From positions 68,725,675-68,789,674 of the forward strand of contig CP136065.1 in the NCBI GenBank assembly GCA_032622095.1: 64,000 nucleotides of DNA, given 5' to 3'. Below are positions 11,801 through 20,864 of this stretch, in pieces; position 1 is the stretch's first letter, and every line of letters begins with the position of its first letter. A model generated the notes under the pieces. The model did not search any database and was not told the DNA's origin. It worked only from the letters and a program-made list of their open reading frames with translations. Origin of the DNA: Siphonodentalium dalli. Taxonomy: Eukaryota; Mollusca; Scaphopoda; Gadilida; Siphonodentaliidae. Position numbers and translations under genes: made by a program.

Positions 11801-14800
11801 TGGCATGAATCTCTACTCTCGCTAACACCCGAGTCACTGGAAGCAACCATGTATATCCTTGATAAATTTAAACACGTTTCAGGACTGAAAATTAATTACA
11901 ATAAAACGCAGGCAGTTTGGATAGGTACCAAATCAGATTGCACAGAGACAGGTGGAAATTAAAATGGAATCCGGAAACATTCAAAATATTGGGTATTTAA
12001 TTTAATCACGATATTAACAGAATGATCGATATAAATTTCTCTAATGGATTAAATAAAATAAAAAACATACTTTCAACATGGGGTAGAAGAAACTTGACTG
12101 CACTGGGCAGGATAACTGTAGTAAAATCCCTAGCTATTTCAAAAATTGTACACTTATTCCTAGCATTACCAAACCCTCCAGCACAATTCATTAAAGAACT
12201 AAATAAAACTCTTTTTGGTTTTGTTTGGAAGAATGGTCCAGATAGAATTAGTAGGAAACAACTTATACAAGATTATACAAATGGTGGATGTGCAATGACT
12301 GATCTAAATGGATTTATGAACTCAATGAAAATATCATGGATTAAAAGATGTATAGTTCAAGATACATCATGGACTATCATTCTTGAAAATTCTGCCCCCA
12401 TATTTAATACATGTTGGTACCTAATGACCCCATCTATTTTAAAGAAGCATGCTCAAGCTGTTGATAATCCTTTCTGGAGAGATGTAATTAACGCATGGAT
12501 GGTATACTGTAATAAATTACATCCTATAAGTCAGATAGACTTTGATACCCTACCATTGATTGGTTTTAATGCCACAGCCAAATTTGTTGAACCACGAATA
12601 AACATGTTTATGACCGAAAGGATAGTAACTATTTCAGATTTTAAAATCCCATCTGGGAGTTTCATGTCATACAATGAGTTTACTTTAAAATATAAATCAA
12701 AATTGAATTTTGTAACATTTCATGGAATCGTAAAATTAATAAAAAACTACGAAAAATCATTAAAGAAATGTGATAACAAAATGACTGTGGATTATCCATT
12801 TATTCCATTCCAATTAAAAAACATTCTAAATACAACTAGCAAAAAAAATGTATATAAGATAATGATCCCATATGAAAATCAAAGCAAACAAATAGCTAAA
12901 TGGGAGGATAAACTAAACAAAACATATAGCATGGAATGGTGGAAAGAAGTTTTTAAATGTCCCTTTTACAATGTTACAGATACAAAACTAAAATGGTTTC
13001 AATATCGAATTAACACACATATACTATGTACAAATAAATTTTTGAAAATAATAGGCATCCAAGATGAAGATACATGTACATTCTGTAAAAACAAAATCGA
13101 AACAATACTTCATATCTTCTGGGAATGTCATGTCATAAAAAAAATTTGGCGGACTGTAGAGATGTGGGTATACAATCTAACAAGCCAAAGAATTAAACTA
13201 AATAATATAATAGCTATTTTTAGCAACACACCAGAGAAAAACCTTGAACCGTGGATACAATTTTTACTTCTATTTACCAGATACCATATATATAGGTCAA
13301 AACTAAATGAACACATACCAAATTATCTATGCTTGCAAAGAGAACTAAAGGCATACTACCTTGCTGAACGTATATGTTATTATAACCAAGGCCGATATAA
13401 ACAATTCACAGAAAGATGGTCATACTTAAAATATTTAATTGAATAATCTATTATTCAGCCTATAGTTATAATAATAACAAGGTTTAAAATGGAACTATTC
13501 CAACGAAATACATATCCAATCTGCCTGCAAACAAATTAGAACGTTGTTTTTCTTTATCTATTTAAGTCTTTGATAGAAAATTACATACATATGGTTAACA
13601 TATATTACATATATTCAAAGAAACAACACATTTCTTGATAATTTTAAGTTCAAGCCAGCCCAATTCCCTCCCCTCCCCCCAAAGAAAAAAAAAATCCCAG
13701 ACAATATGAGACAATGATGCTTTAATTAATTTAGTGTAACAAGTTTATTGAGATAATGTATCTACAATGTGTACTGTATAAATGATTTTGTCTGAATAAA
13801 AATATATTTATAAAAAAAAAAAAAAATAAAAAAAAAACACCCGTAGAGATCATATTCCACTAGTACCAAATCTTGGAACTTTTTGAAGTTTTGACAGGGA
13901 ACCTAATATAGTCGAAAAAATAACGCGGGGAAAATATTTCTTAGTTATTATGTGTTCCTTAACAATGTACTTCACTGTAGGTGAAGGTTCCAACTCAAAC
14001 TTTCATGATTTAAATAAATTTGTGAGTGATTTTGCTTTGCATCGCTTACAAATATCTCCTGCTTAATTAATTCATTGTTTATTGCAATATCGTCTCACAA
14101 ATACCACGGAAAAGCCTACAATTTTGAATTGGGACATTGACTTACAGTGAAGTACATTATTAAGGAACAGATAATAACTAAGAAATATATTCCCTCACAT
14201 TATTTTTTCAACTTTATGCCCTGTCAAAACTTCAAAAAGTTCCAAGGTTTTGTACAGGTGGAATATGATTTCTACAGGTGCTATCGAGAGTAGAGATTCA
14301 TGCCATGATCTACCAAACACACTGTTGATCCCAATAGCTTGCTTGACATAAATGGCGTCAGTACTACAATAATGATTCAACCTCATATTGTGTCGAGTAG
14401 ATAACTAACTAGCATGGAAACCAAACAGAAACAATTGTTTGATACCAAAGAATAATGACTGCTGCTGTGTAATCAATACAGAACTATATCGCACTCGTTT
14501 GTTATGCCTGATGGGTCTCGTTGTAACATTGTGCATCAACAATCTTGTGTGATAACGTTAATTACATTTATAACTTGTCAGTTTCATGCAACCAAACATG
14601 TCCATAATATGTCTTTAACCCTTTATTCCGGCCGCTCGGGTTCAAAGGGTTAATGGATCATAGATGGTTGATGTGTAAATCAAACTTCAGCCTTTGTGAC
14701 TTCTCCCTGATAACACTCCACTTCTCCCTAATAATAGGTAAATACAGAGAATTGATTTCTCCCAATTTCAAACTTCTAGCTTGGTTTTGATAAATTCTTT

Positions 14801-14940
14801 GAATTTCTTGCAGCAAACTCGGCTTGCATCTTCCACATCCTGTTGACCCGGACAGTAGCAAAGCACAGTGGGACAAGAAATTAGAAGCTCTCATTGTTGA
14901 CCTCAAAGTTACCAGAGAATATGATTTCGTGAACTTTTGA
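2795..14940 (+). CDS. DNAAF6: DNAAF6 (PIH1D3) orthologue, six coding exons, 189 aa
   Basis: Dynein axonemal assembly factor 6 is a cytoplasmic PIH1-family co-chaperone that works with HSP90 and other DNAAFs to pre-assemble ciliary dynein arms. Coding exons are 2795-2878, 3230-3308, 4563-4659, 6934-7030, 11644-11729 and 14814-14940. Their lengths sum to 570 bp, and every junction is GT-AG with matching phase. The N-terminus is acidic (DDSDSDEDK) and includes the family IWDEEEVPEG segment. The C-terminal half carries the CS/PIH core: YEIVFKQ, SEDMFLG, KIKLPET, FLDCRTPK, KLGLHLP and the end REYDFVNF. At 189 aa it is slightly shorter than human (about 214). Introns hold most of the transposons of the first 15 kb. 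The assignment rests on motif-by-motif match to the remembered human protein; expression was not tested. Confidence 0.92.
3074..3199. mobile_element. Palindromic TA MITE, right arm deleted
   Basis: Full left arm from TACAGTAATGCTC to ggaaagctctc, then only gggcattacatgta of the right arm. In DNAAF6 intron 1. Confidence 0.78.
3230..3308 (+). CDS. DNAAF6: DNAAF6 exon 2
   Basis: 79 bp after the acceptor tactttcag, encoding residues 29-54 plus one base. The segment FGPGDLGP is the glycine/proline linker matched by GAMGPGNIGP in human DNAAF6. The donor is AAAG/GTAGGC. A TA-flanked palindromic MITE ends about 30 bp upstream at 3199. Confidence 0.88.
3325..3700 (+). repeat. Dispersed repeat carrying the minisatellite
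   Basis: gctgaattggtcattctcac at the left and tgagggaaatactgttcagt at the right. Both match, in rearranged order and orientation, the repeat at 63617-63905. Confidence 0.6.
3350..3556 (+). repeat. 30-bp minisatellite, about 7 units
   Basis: Unit gataaagttacccagg plus 14 bases (atggggagaattgt type). Because 30 is a multiple of 3, the minus strand has an 88-codon frame of decapeptide repeats (LGNFITILP). It lies in DNAAF6 intron 2, inside a repeat whose flanks recur inverted at 63.6-63.9 kb. Confidence 0.9.
3921..4319. mobile_element. Full-length hAT-type MITE, 8-bp TSD
   Basis: A 399-bp element with inverted ends CAAGCCTGAGTTTAGTGTGC. It is flanked by the perfect 8-bp duplication CTCGGTAG (3913-3920 and 4320-4327). 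The 8-bp TSD is the hAT hallmark. The subterminal block GCAGAATGAGGTCCCCAGAG is repeated many times across the window, often as a palindrome around gtgatgct/agcatcac, and serves as the family marker. No coding capacity. Confidence 0.9.
4563..4659 (+). CDS. DNAAF6: DNAAF6 exon 3
   Basis: 97 bp encoding residue 55 (split) to 86 plus two bases, including DIWDEEEVPEGSEYD, the best-conserved N-terminal block of the family (human: NEDIWNSEEIPEGAEYDD). The donor is GA/GTAAGT. A degenerate copy of its 3' end and splice donor lies about 90 bp downstream (4737-4767). Confidence 0.92.
4780..4996. mobile_element. Palindromic TA MITE, complete
   Basis: TACAGTAATGCTC to gagcattactgTA, both arms intact. 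It splits a degenerate duplicate of the exon 3 boundary. Confidence 0.85.
5360..6109 (+). mobile_element. Helitron 1 of a head-to-tail pair
   Basis: The 5' end TCTCATATATATTTTGAAG follows an A at 5359. The 3' end has a hairpin (agcccg...cgggct, 6080-6098) and then CTAG at 6106-6109. These are the terminal hallmarks of nonautonomous Helitrons (rolling-circle, A/T insertion, no TSD). The interior has ttgaccgatcgagacc-type repeats and duplicated agatctcggaaacgggtgga blocks. Confidence 0.82.
6110..6685 (+). mobile_element. Helitron 2 of a head-to-tail pair
   Basis: Starts TCTTTTATATATTTTGGG at the base after the CTAG of the first. It ends cccggacgaagtcggg (hairpin), tccacctg, CTAG at 6682-6685, followed by T. 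Internal cctgaccttgaccttcaaa repeats define the family also seen at 52.7-57.6 kb. Confidence 0.82.
6934..7030 (+). CDS. DNAAF6: DNAAF6 exon 4
   Basis: 97 bp, residues 87 (split) to 119, phase 0 at the donor GTG/GTGAGT. It encodes YEIVFKQAITSEDMFLG followed by a loop with one Cys. The human equivalent reads YEIIFRQQVGTEDIFLG. This is the start of the PIH1/CS-like domain. Confidence 0.92.
7126..8490. mobile_element. 1365-bp long-TIR element with 9-bp TSD
   Basis: Both ends read TAGTCCAAGTCTTCTCGT inward. The inverted match continues for roughly 105 bp at about 90% identity. The flanks are CCTTGTATG on both sides (7117-7125 and 8491-8499). A 9-bp TSD plus long TIRs points to a MULE-like nonautonomous element. 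The interior has two unconvincing frames (7627-7911 and 7843-8286) with no recognised domain. It lies in DNAAF6 intron 4, just after exon 4. Smaller relatives are at 8991-9497 and 30650-30880. Confidence 0.88.
8546..8966. mobile_element. hAT-type MITE, GCAGAATGAGG family
   Basis: About 420 bp with the same organisation as the 3921-4319 copy. The outer ends are a variant (ggaaatagtgtgtct / gacaccatttcaagg). The central section, with ggggatatagaaactgaaca, is shared with the copies at 19560 (inverted) and 25090. The TSD is not clear. Confidence 0.75.
8991..9497. mobile_element. Shorter relative of the 1365-bp long-TIR element
   Basis: Its ends match in inverted orientation (ttccttcgatgtaaaccag on the left, aacataaacaagctag on the right when reversed). 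Internal blocks such as actaaacaggctaattcc parallel aataaacagatattttcc in the larger element. The TSD is unclear. Confidence 0.6.
9550..9668 (+). mobile_element. Palindromic TA MITE, left arm only
   Basis: TACAGTAATGCCCC to ggaaagctctccccgag. Confidence 0.7.
9828..11225. mobile_element. hAT-type MITE split by a solo LTR
   Basis: The left part is 9828-10010 and the right part 11074-11225. Joined, they reproduce the 35172-35572 copy through catcacaat, then the block tttgggaacttcaatctgag, then the GCAGAATGAGG palindrome. This shows the LTR came later. Confidence 0.75.
10011..11073 (+). mobile_element. Probable solo LTR, about 1063 bp
   Basis: Bounded by TGTAA...TTACA inside a MITE. It contains a TATA-like gcataaaagg (10423-10432) followed by a GC-richer stretch, as at an LTR U3/R border. 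No internal retrotransposon genes are nearby, so it would be a solo LTR left by LTR-LTR recombination. A clean 4-6 bp TSD is not visible, which keeps this tentative. Orientation follows the TATA box. Confidence 0.55.
11644..11729 (+). CDS. DNAAF6: DNAAF6 exon 5
   Basis: 86 bp, residues 120-147 plus two bases. It encodes VKIKLPETKMPDVTLDV, the beta-sandwich core, and FLDCRTPK. The acceptor is aaattacag and the donor is TA/GTATGT. A truncated LINE copy begins about 100 bp downstream (11832). Confidence 0.92.
11832..13835 (+). mobile_element. 5'-truncated L1/Tx1-like LINE copy
   Basis: Only the 3' part of a non-LTR retrotransposon remains: the thumb and C-terminal region of ORF2, a 3' UTR and a poly(A)-like tail (13801-13835). 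The target site is duplicated as aacacccg (11824-11831 and 13836-13843). It is inserted in one arm of a foldback element; a paralogous copy at 19.95-20.0 kb preserves the empty site. Insertion by target-primed reverse transcription follows from the tail and TSD. Confidence 0.9.
11841..13446 (+). pseudogene. LINE ORF2 C-terminal fragment with frameshift
   Basis: Frame 12022-13446 encodes 474 aa with GRRNLTALGRITVVKSLA and FGFVWKNGPDRISR, the conserved post-catalytic region of L1/Tx1 reverse transcriptases. Near the end is a zinc-knuckle CTFCKNKIETILHIFWECH (zf-RVT type). Upstream, 11841-11960 reads VSGLKINYNKTQAVWIGTK in another phase; one frameshift near 11958 and one stop near 12001 separate it from the main ORF. 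The YxDD catalytic segment is absent, so it cannot be active. The long open frame suggests a fairly recent insertion. Confidence 0.88.
14619..14649. mobile_element. 31-bp TTAA-flanked micro-element
   Basis: TTAA/CCCTTTATTCCGG...TTCAAAGGG/TTAA: only the terminal motif and about a dozen central bases remain. It directly adjoins the right end (atgtctttaa) of an AGTGATGTG-family remnant at 14571-14614. Confidence 0.5.
14814..14940 (+). CDS. DNAAF6: DNAAF6 exon 6 (terminal)
   Basis: 127 bp from the acceptor tttcttgcag to TGA, residues 148 (split Tyr) to 189. It encodes KLGLHLPHPVD and the closing strand LEALIVDLKVTREYDFVNF. The length and final Asn-Phe agree with the human C-terminus (ANFF). No convincing AATAAA was found in the first few hundred bases downstream. 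Confidence 0.9.
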
Positions 14941-15860
14941 GTTAGTGCAGGGAAACAAGTTCTCAAGTTCTCCAGGATTTCCGAGAATGGGCTGCGGGCT
15001 GCAGATCAGCATGCAATGACTGTGATATTTTACAATCTTTCTACCTTACTCATATTTAAATTCGCACAGAATTTAAAACTGACCAAAAAATAGTAAAACT
15101 CATAAGTTTATACCCAACAATAGGGAAAATAAGAGGGCTATTTTAGATAGCTAAAATAGACACATATTTACATGCAGACAACCAATCTCAACTTCATTAT
15201 TCATATGTACATGTAACACGATACATCATGGTTAGATCTTTGATGTTGAATTAATGCTTCTAAGAAATACACACATTCCTGGCTGAAGGTGCATGAAAGC
15301 ACATCTCCCTGTTTACAACCCTGGGGGTGACCACGTAGTCAAACATTGTGAGTTAGTTATACATTTAAAATACACGGAATCATGAGTTGATTTAATTTCT
15401 GAAGTCAGTGGTCGATACGTGTGGTTGTTGTTTTACTTCTTTCGAGCTCTATTCCATAATTTCCATAAATATTTCATATATATCAGAATGATTATTTGGA
15501 CCATAAGCTCCTGTCTTTACAAAAAAATTATGACACAGTTGTATTCTATTCTCTGTAAATGTTTTATATACACATATTAATATAACTAACAACTTAAACT
15601 ATCAGTTTTGAATTCGCGTGGCTGGATGCGCGAATTGAATGTGCGCGAATTAAAAAATGAGCGAAAAATAGTACTGCATGCATTTAAATATGAGTAAGGT
15701 ATGTTGACGAATGACGAGACGATGTTAGCTAGGACATCAATTGAAGCATCATGAATCTATTATCAGCTTGCCTGAACTGAATATATTCTCATGATATTAA
15801 ATATGATATGCAGAAACAGATCCTATTCACTTGAAAAACTTAGACATTATGTGATCATCT
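14941..15860. other. DNAAF6 3' flank, nothing recognised
   Basis: Presumably includes the DNAAF6 3' UTR. No gene or repeat match was found. Confidence 0.45.
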
Positions 15861-15861
15861 T

Positions 15862-15930
15862 CAAGCCTGCTTAAAGTGTGTTTGTCATTTGCAGAACGAG
15901 GTCCCCAGAGGGTGAATTTAATGACGCTAC
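15862..15930 (+). mobile_element. hAT-type MITE end fragment
   Basis: CAAGCCTGCTTAAAGTGTG followed by the GCAGAACGAGG block; only one terminus is present. Confidence 0.65.
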
Positions 15931-16014
15931 TTAAATTCAAGTAATGGTATTTAATCCAAGTGTTGGGAAATATTATGAAACAAGACAAGTAAAATATTAG
16001 CAATCAATACTTAA

Positions 16015-16221
16015 CCCTTTCAGTGCCAAGTCCGATTTTTGTATCAACCCATATTTCCTTGATCATTTTTCAAATTTATTGATTATAATAATGTGATACA
16101 TTGATGGAAAGAGCTCAAAGAGCCTTTTCCATCAATGTATCACATTATTATAATCAATAAATTTGAAAAATGATCAAGGAAAGATGGGTTGATACAAAAA
16201 TCGGACTTGGCACTGAAAGGG
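16015..16221. mobile_element. Near-perfect palindromic TTAA MITE
   Basis: 207 bp between TTAA sites; ends CCCTTTCAGTGCCAAG. The two arms are almost identical inverted copies (about 100 bp each) with a loop of a few bases around agagctcaaagagcc. It is piggyBac-like by TTAA and CCCTTTC. Confidence 0.85.
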
Positions 16222-16225
16222 TTAA

Positions 16226-17207
16226 TGAATAGAGCATTGGTTGGAGTTGTCTAAATTGGGGTGGTCAATGACAATACATTCTCTAATCATTATATATATT
16301 TTTTAAATGTCTTTTTAGCACATGTATATCAGCTACCTCAAATTCAGGATTTTTTATGAACTGTCGATTTGCAAATTACAAAATGATCAAGAACAAATTG
16401 ACAAGTTTGACAATTTTCACTCAGATCATCTGTATTTCAAACTGGCATATCAGATGAAATAATCATAACACATAAGAACGTTTCATTATTTATCAGCTTA
16501 TCATTTAGAAATATACAAAAACAAATGAAAATAACGGAGCGAATTTGTCAATCTTCTCATCTGGAAGCCAAGCCACTTTCTGATACAAAAGTTTAAGATG
16601 GAAGCGCTATTAATCGGCTGGAATTATCACTTCAGAGCATTACTTGTTCCACTCACCGAACAGAACACAAAATTCTAACAATTTTGTGAACTCAGTATAA
16701 GGTAAAAAATATCTATATGCATGCAGAGCCCTGGTGTAGTGTAGACCATCTCACAGATGAAATAGGGGTATAGCTGTCAGCCAATCAGAAGGCGGGAAAC
16801 TCATGTGAGATCAAATATATTAATTGACACCTTTCGCATAATGAAAGCAGATAATTATACGAATAGGGTTCTGCGTCACTAGAATTTGTTTTCTTTCTAT
16901 TTGTTGTCATTTTTCCCTATTCATTGCTACGATTACGGTTTCGGATTTTCAACAAAACTAAAAATACATCATACATGTATAGTAATGAGTACATGATCGT
17001 TTCTCAGCTCCTCAATGAGGAGATGATTCTGAGATTATGTCCTTATATTGTGATTGCCATGTGGCCTTAATATTTACGGATTAGTGGTAATCAAATTATC
17101 ATGAAATGCGAGCATCTTGCCAAACATAACGCTGAGCTATGACCTGATAACAAACAAAACTTTCATCTTCCAAGAGTGAATGCCAAGTTCATTATACACA
17201 CTATACA
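16226..17207. other. Intergenic, nothing recognised
   Basis: AT-rich; no frame above 60 codons and no match to the families in this window. Confidence 0.45.
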
Positions 17208-17460
17208 AAGTTCACTATTTTATATCATTTCATTGATATTCATACTGTTCAAAATTCACTATTTATGATTTCAATTATATTCATACTGTTTAAAATTCAC
17301 TATGATTTCATTAATATTCATGCTGTTTAAAATTCACTATGATTTCATTAATATTCATCCTGTTTAAAATTCACTATGATTTCATTAATATTCATCCTGT
17401 TTAAAATTCACTATGATTTCATTAATATTCATCCTGTTCAAAGTTAACTATTTATGATCT
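17208..17460 (+). repeat. 37-bp tandem repeat, about 6 units
   Basis: Unit taaaattcactatgattt plus cattaatattcatcctgt; exact 37-bp spacing in the centre, looser at the edges. AT-rich, no gene. Confidence 0.88.
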
Positions 17461-18015
17461 TATTATCCATAAATTTCACTGTTTATGATTATTGAAATGT
17501 TTTGAACTGATAAATTATTGTTCTTTAAAATATCTTTCAATTTTATTCAGAGTATCCACAAAAACAGTGACCATGGTTCCCGCAGGTTGAGATCATTTTC
17601 AAAACTCAGAATGGAAAAATCAATAACAAATGATAACTGGGAATTACATCCACCCAATTCATTGTGTGGTTAATACACATTTGAAGGTGATCTCTTGACA
17701 AAGTTTAATCTATAGTATTTGGGTCACCCAGTTTACATCCCAATCATAAGAAGAGTGTATCACGAACAGGAAGTTCCAAACTATTGACCTAATCTGAACT
17801 AATTATTAAACGCAGCCAGCAGAATAATTTAGCATGCTTTTAAAAGTTCAGCCGAATTGCATCTGAAGCCAGTTATTTATATCGATCAACGTTATCTTAG
17901 TTAAGAGTTTGGAAATCTTATATTGGGCTGACTTATTGTGCTGCGTGGGCCAGTCTAAAATTATCGGCAGATTTTGTGAACATAAGTAACAAAAAGCTAT
18001 ATAAACATAAGATAT

Positions 18016-18140
18016 GAATGTAGTGTTACTGTGGGATATGGAATGGTGGTCGATGGGGGCACATTCAGTGTAAACCGCTTTGCAATTTACACGATGTGCC
18101 CCATCGCCATATCCCACAATAACACAGACCCACTACATTC
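18016..18140. repeat. Inverted repeat (MITE-like)
   Basis: gaatgtagtgttactgtggg and cccacaataacacagaccca-type arms around gtgtaaaccgctttgc. A lone related arm precedes the TA MITE at 2283-2348. Confidence 0.65.
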
Positions 18141-18373
18141 ATTTCTTAATGAATACCATTCCATTATATGTGCACAGTTCTCCATTAATGAAGACGTTTT
18201 AAAATAGAATTCACCCTCCACATAACTGAAAAACAGATTCAGATTCAAGTAGTAACTGACATTGTTGTTTGTAAATTTTTCGTTGCAGATGTTTAGTTTC
18301 TCTGTTTTGACCATAGTGTGTATGTGTTACATCCCACACAAAACAACAACACTAAGTCTGGATATAGTGTGTC

Positions 18374-19432
18374 CAGGGTTCGCCAAATTTGCCAATGGCA
18401 AAAATAATTCACATTTGGCAAAATATAAGTTTTGGCAAGTCACTTTTTAGTTCATCAAGAAAGTTGAAAAATATTGTTCAATCAATACCATTCATTTCAG
18501 GAAACTCTTACAACAGAATTATATTAGTGGTGTTTTATCAGGTTTAAGAAAAGTTAACACATCCATTAAAGGTACGGTTGGCCTTGACGGTGGGTATCCT
18601 GTGAAAATATTTCCAACCACCACAAACAGAAAGAACATCAAAATGTAGACAGACTTTGTCCGTATACAAATAAGAAATATCGCATAAACAGTATGTTATT
18701 GTCATATGGTTGACCATTGTTATGTAAACAAAAGCATAAAAAGTAACTTTTCTGGTGTTTGTTTATATTATAATGGTAAACATAAAGAGCGTTCTTTGTG
18801 GGTGAATTCCTGATACGGAACTACTAAAGAGCGTTTATGCCATTTGTGTGTGATTAGCCAGTAGCATTGTGCTTTCTTCTGTAACACAATCAGGCTCTTG
18901 CTTAGGTAAAATATAGTAGGTCTTTATGATAACATGCTGTTTACGCGATGGTCTTGGTATATATGAACGAAACTGTATGCGTTTTACTGTTTTTTCTGTT
19001 TACGGTGATTGGAACAAATATGAATATTTTCGACAACTAAGGCCTCACGTGCCTTTAAGATGCAGTTAATCTCATAGCATTAGCACCATGGTTGGAGGGA
19101 TTACTCGTACTTAAGTGTAGTGGTGGTGTTTACATAGCTAATCCTTCTGTGATGTTCCCTTCTGATGAAGCAACCCTTCTACCATTTTATTGTTCGGTGA
19201 TTGGCTTATTGTTGTATGATAAACCACAATAGAGATGCGAGTGTGATTAATTATTAACTAACTGCTTTTCGAAAGTCGTTCAAACCGCGTGTGTCGAATC
19301 ATAAGTCTTAAAGTTGCAGAAAATTATACTATCAGGGATAGCATTTGGCAAATGCTAAAATCATTTGGCAAAAAATATTTTTATTTGGCAAATTGTTTGG
19401 CAAAAGTAAAGTTTGGTCCAGCGCGGACCCTG
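18374..19432. mobile_element. hAT element (CAGGGTTCG ends) with nested insertion
   Basis: Ends CAGGGTTCGCC and GCGGACCCTG. Flanks AGTGTGTC and AATGTGTC match 7 of 8. Subterminal TTTGGCAAA repeats occur at both ends. The core is occupied by a TTAA-flanked element at 18570-19054. Confidence 0.78.
18570..19054. mobile_element. TTAA-flanked element, copy 2, nested in hAT
   Basis: 485 bp, roughly 90% identical to the 1459-1960 copy, with TTAA on both sides. It interrupts the hAT element at 18374-19432. Confidence 0.85.
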
Positions 19433-19440
19433 AATGTGTC

Positions 19441-19830
19441 TCACAATTGCAGAATGAGGTCCCCAGAGGGTGAATTGAGTGATGCTACCCTGCACAGTCT
19501 CATTCTGCTTAGGCCTCAACTTCTGGGAAGTAACTTTAGTCTCAAATTAACATTGTTTTTAGTTACTTTTTCCATTCTGTTCAGTTTCTATATCCACTAA
19601 TTTGCAAAAGATAAAATGCATAATCGAGGTGCATAATGGGTACATGACCAACATCAACTGGGGCCCTTCAATCTGATCCTAGGTATCCCATAGCAGTGGA
19701 GGCCTAAGCAGAATGAGATTCCCAGAGGGTGAATTTTGGTGATGCTACCCTGCAGTGCAGGATAGCATCACTAAATTCATCCTCTGGGGACCTCATTCTG
19801 CAAATGACACGACACTATTTGCAGGCATTG
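19441..19830. mobile_element. hAT-type MITE copy
   Basis: Starts at gcagaatgaggtccccagag after an 8-bp TSD shared with the neighbouring hAT element. It includes the inverted section with tttctatatccactaa and ends gcaaatgacacgacac. Confidence 0.7.
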
Positions 19831-19939
19831 GTTAATCGTCACATTGCTATACTCATTTATACTCATGGTTTGACAACTTGGGTTGAATAAGTAAGAATGT
19901 TCACGCTAGGAATCACTTTTCTTCACAATTGTCAGTCAC

Positions 19940-20310
19940 ATTCGTGGCGAGATCATGTCATGAATCTCTACTCTGGCTAACGCCTGTAGAGATCATATTC
20001 CACCAGTACAAAACCTTGGAACTTTTTTAATTTTTGACAGGGCCCTTGTAGTCAAAAAATAATGCAGGGAATAGATTTCTTAGTTATTATCTGTTCTTAA
20101 TAATGTTCTTCACTGTAGGCGAAGGTCCCAACTCGAAATTTCACAATTTAAGTGAATTTGTGAGCCATTTTACTTTGCATCACTTACAATTATGGAATTT
20201 ATCCTGGGTAAATAATTTGGTGTTTACTGCGATAACGCCTCACAAAAGTCAGAGAAAAACATGCAATTTTGAGTTGGGACATTCACCTACAGAGAAGTAC
20301 ATTATTAAGG
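19940..20310 (+). mobile_element. Second foldback-element copy (LINE-free)
   Basis: Same arm sequence as the element at 11785-14322, uninterrupted at the LINE target (ggctaacgcctgtagagatc). Its right arm stops where a TTAA-type MITE remnant (tataagagaatacattggc) begins at about 20318. The 149-aa open frame across 20103-20552 is an accident of the two repeats. Confidence 0.65.
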
Positions 20311-20317
20311 AACACAT

Positions 20318-20390
20318 ATATAAGAGAATACATTGGCACAGGGATTTCGCAAAATTTCAGGAAGCTCCAGTCATGGAAGGGTTAACACGC
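20318..20390 (+). mobile_element. tataagagaatgc MITE end fragment
   Basis: tataagagaatacattggca then cagtcatggaagggTTAA: one arm only, truncating the foldback copy on its left. Confidence 0.55.
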
Positions 20391-20562
20391 TTATTGGTAT
20401 GCGGTCAACCTATGTACAGTCTGTGCTTTAATAGGGACTCATTCAAGCTTGACACTACATGCATGTCCATCATTCACAGGTGGCGGACTAGTTATCCAAT
20501 AAAGGATGCCGAAGAGATAAAAAGAAATATTAGGGGGAGGCTAACATTTTAGAGGTGGTTCT

Positions 20563-20800
20563 CAAGCCTTGAAATCGGGTGTCTGTCATTTGCAGAATGA
20601 GGTCCCCAGAGGGTGAATTTATTGATGCTACCCCACATAGTGGGCTAGCATCACCAAATCACCCTCTGGGAACCTCATTCTGCTGAGGTGCAAGCAGAAT
20701 GAGGTCCCCAGAGGGTGAATTTGGTGATGCTAGCCCGCTATGCGGGGTAGCATCACTAAATTCACCCTCTGGGGACCTCATTCTGCAAATGACAGATACC
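20563..20800. mobile_element. hAT-type MITE, double palindrome
   Basis: Two successive palindromes of the GCAGAATGAGG block (20594-20684 and 20695-20787) lie between caagccttgaaat and a degenerate right end. The copy lies at the 3' end of BRAT1. Confidence 0.75.
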
Positions 20801-20834
20801 TTCGTGGTTCTATAATTACCTATGAACATCAGTA

Positions 20835-20840
20835 TTTATT
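20835..20840 (-). terminator. BRAT1 polyadenylation signal AATAAA
   Basis: On the minus strand AATAAA lies 25 bases after the BRAT1 stop codon. This implies a 3' UTR of only about 50 nt, ending next to a palindromic hAT-type MITE (20563-20800). It is a motif match only. Confidence 0.5.
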
Positions 20841-20864
20841 TTAATGGTGTAAATCATACACAGT

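Larger units (their letters stand above)
11785..14322. mobile_element. Foldback element with long arms, split by the LINE
   Basis: The left arm (11785-11831 and 13844-14010) and right arm (about 14100-14322, inverted) match each other over about 200 bp, starting with gtagatcatggcatgaat and including the block tggaactttttgaagttttg. A short unique centre lies between them. A second, right-truncated copy is at about 19940-20310, and a degenerate end is at 9500-9550. The arms resemble long-TIR MITEs; the superfamily was not determined. Confidence 0.7.

Noticed and set aside
20103-20552. 149-codon plus-strand open frame
   Set aside because: It spans the junction of a foldback element and a MITE fragment.
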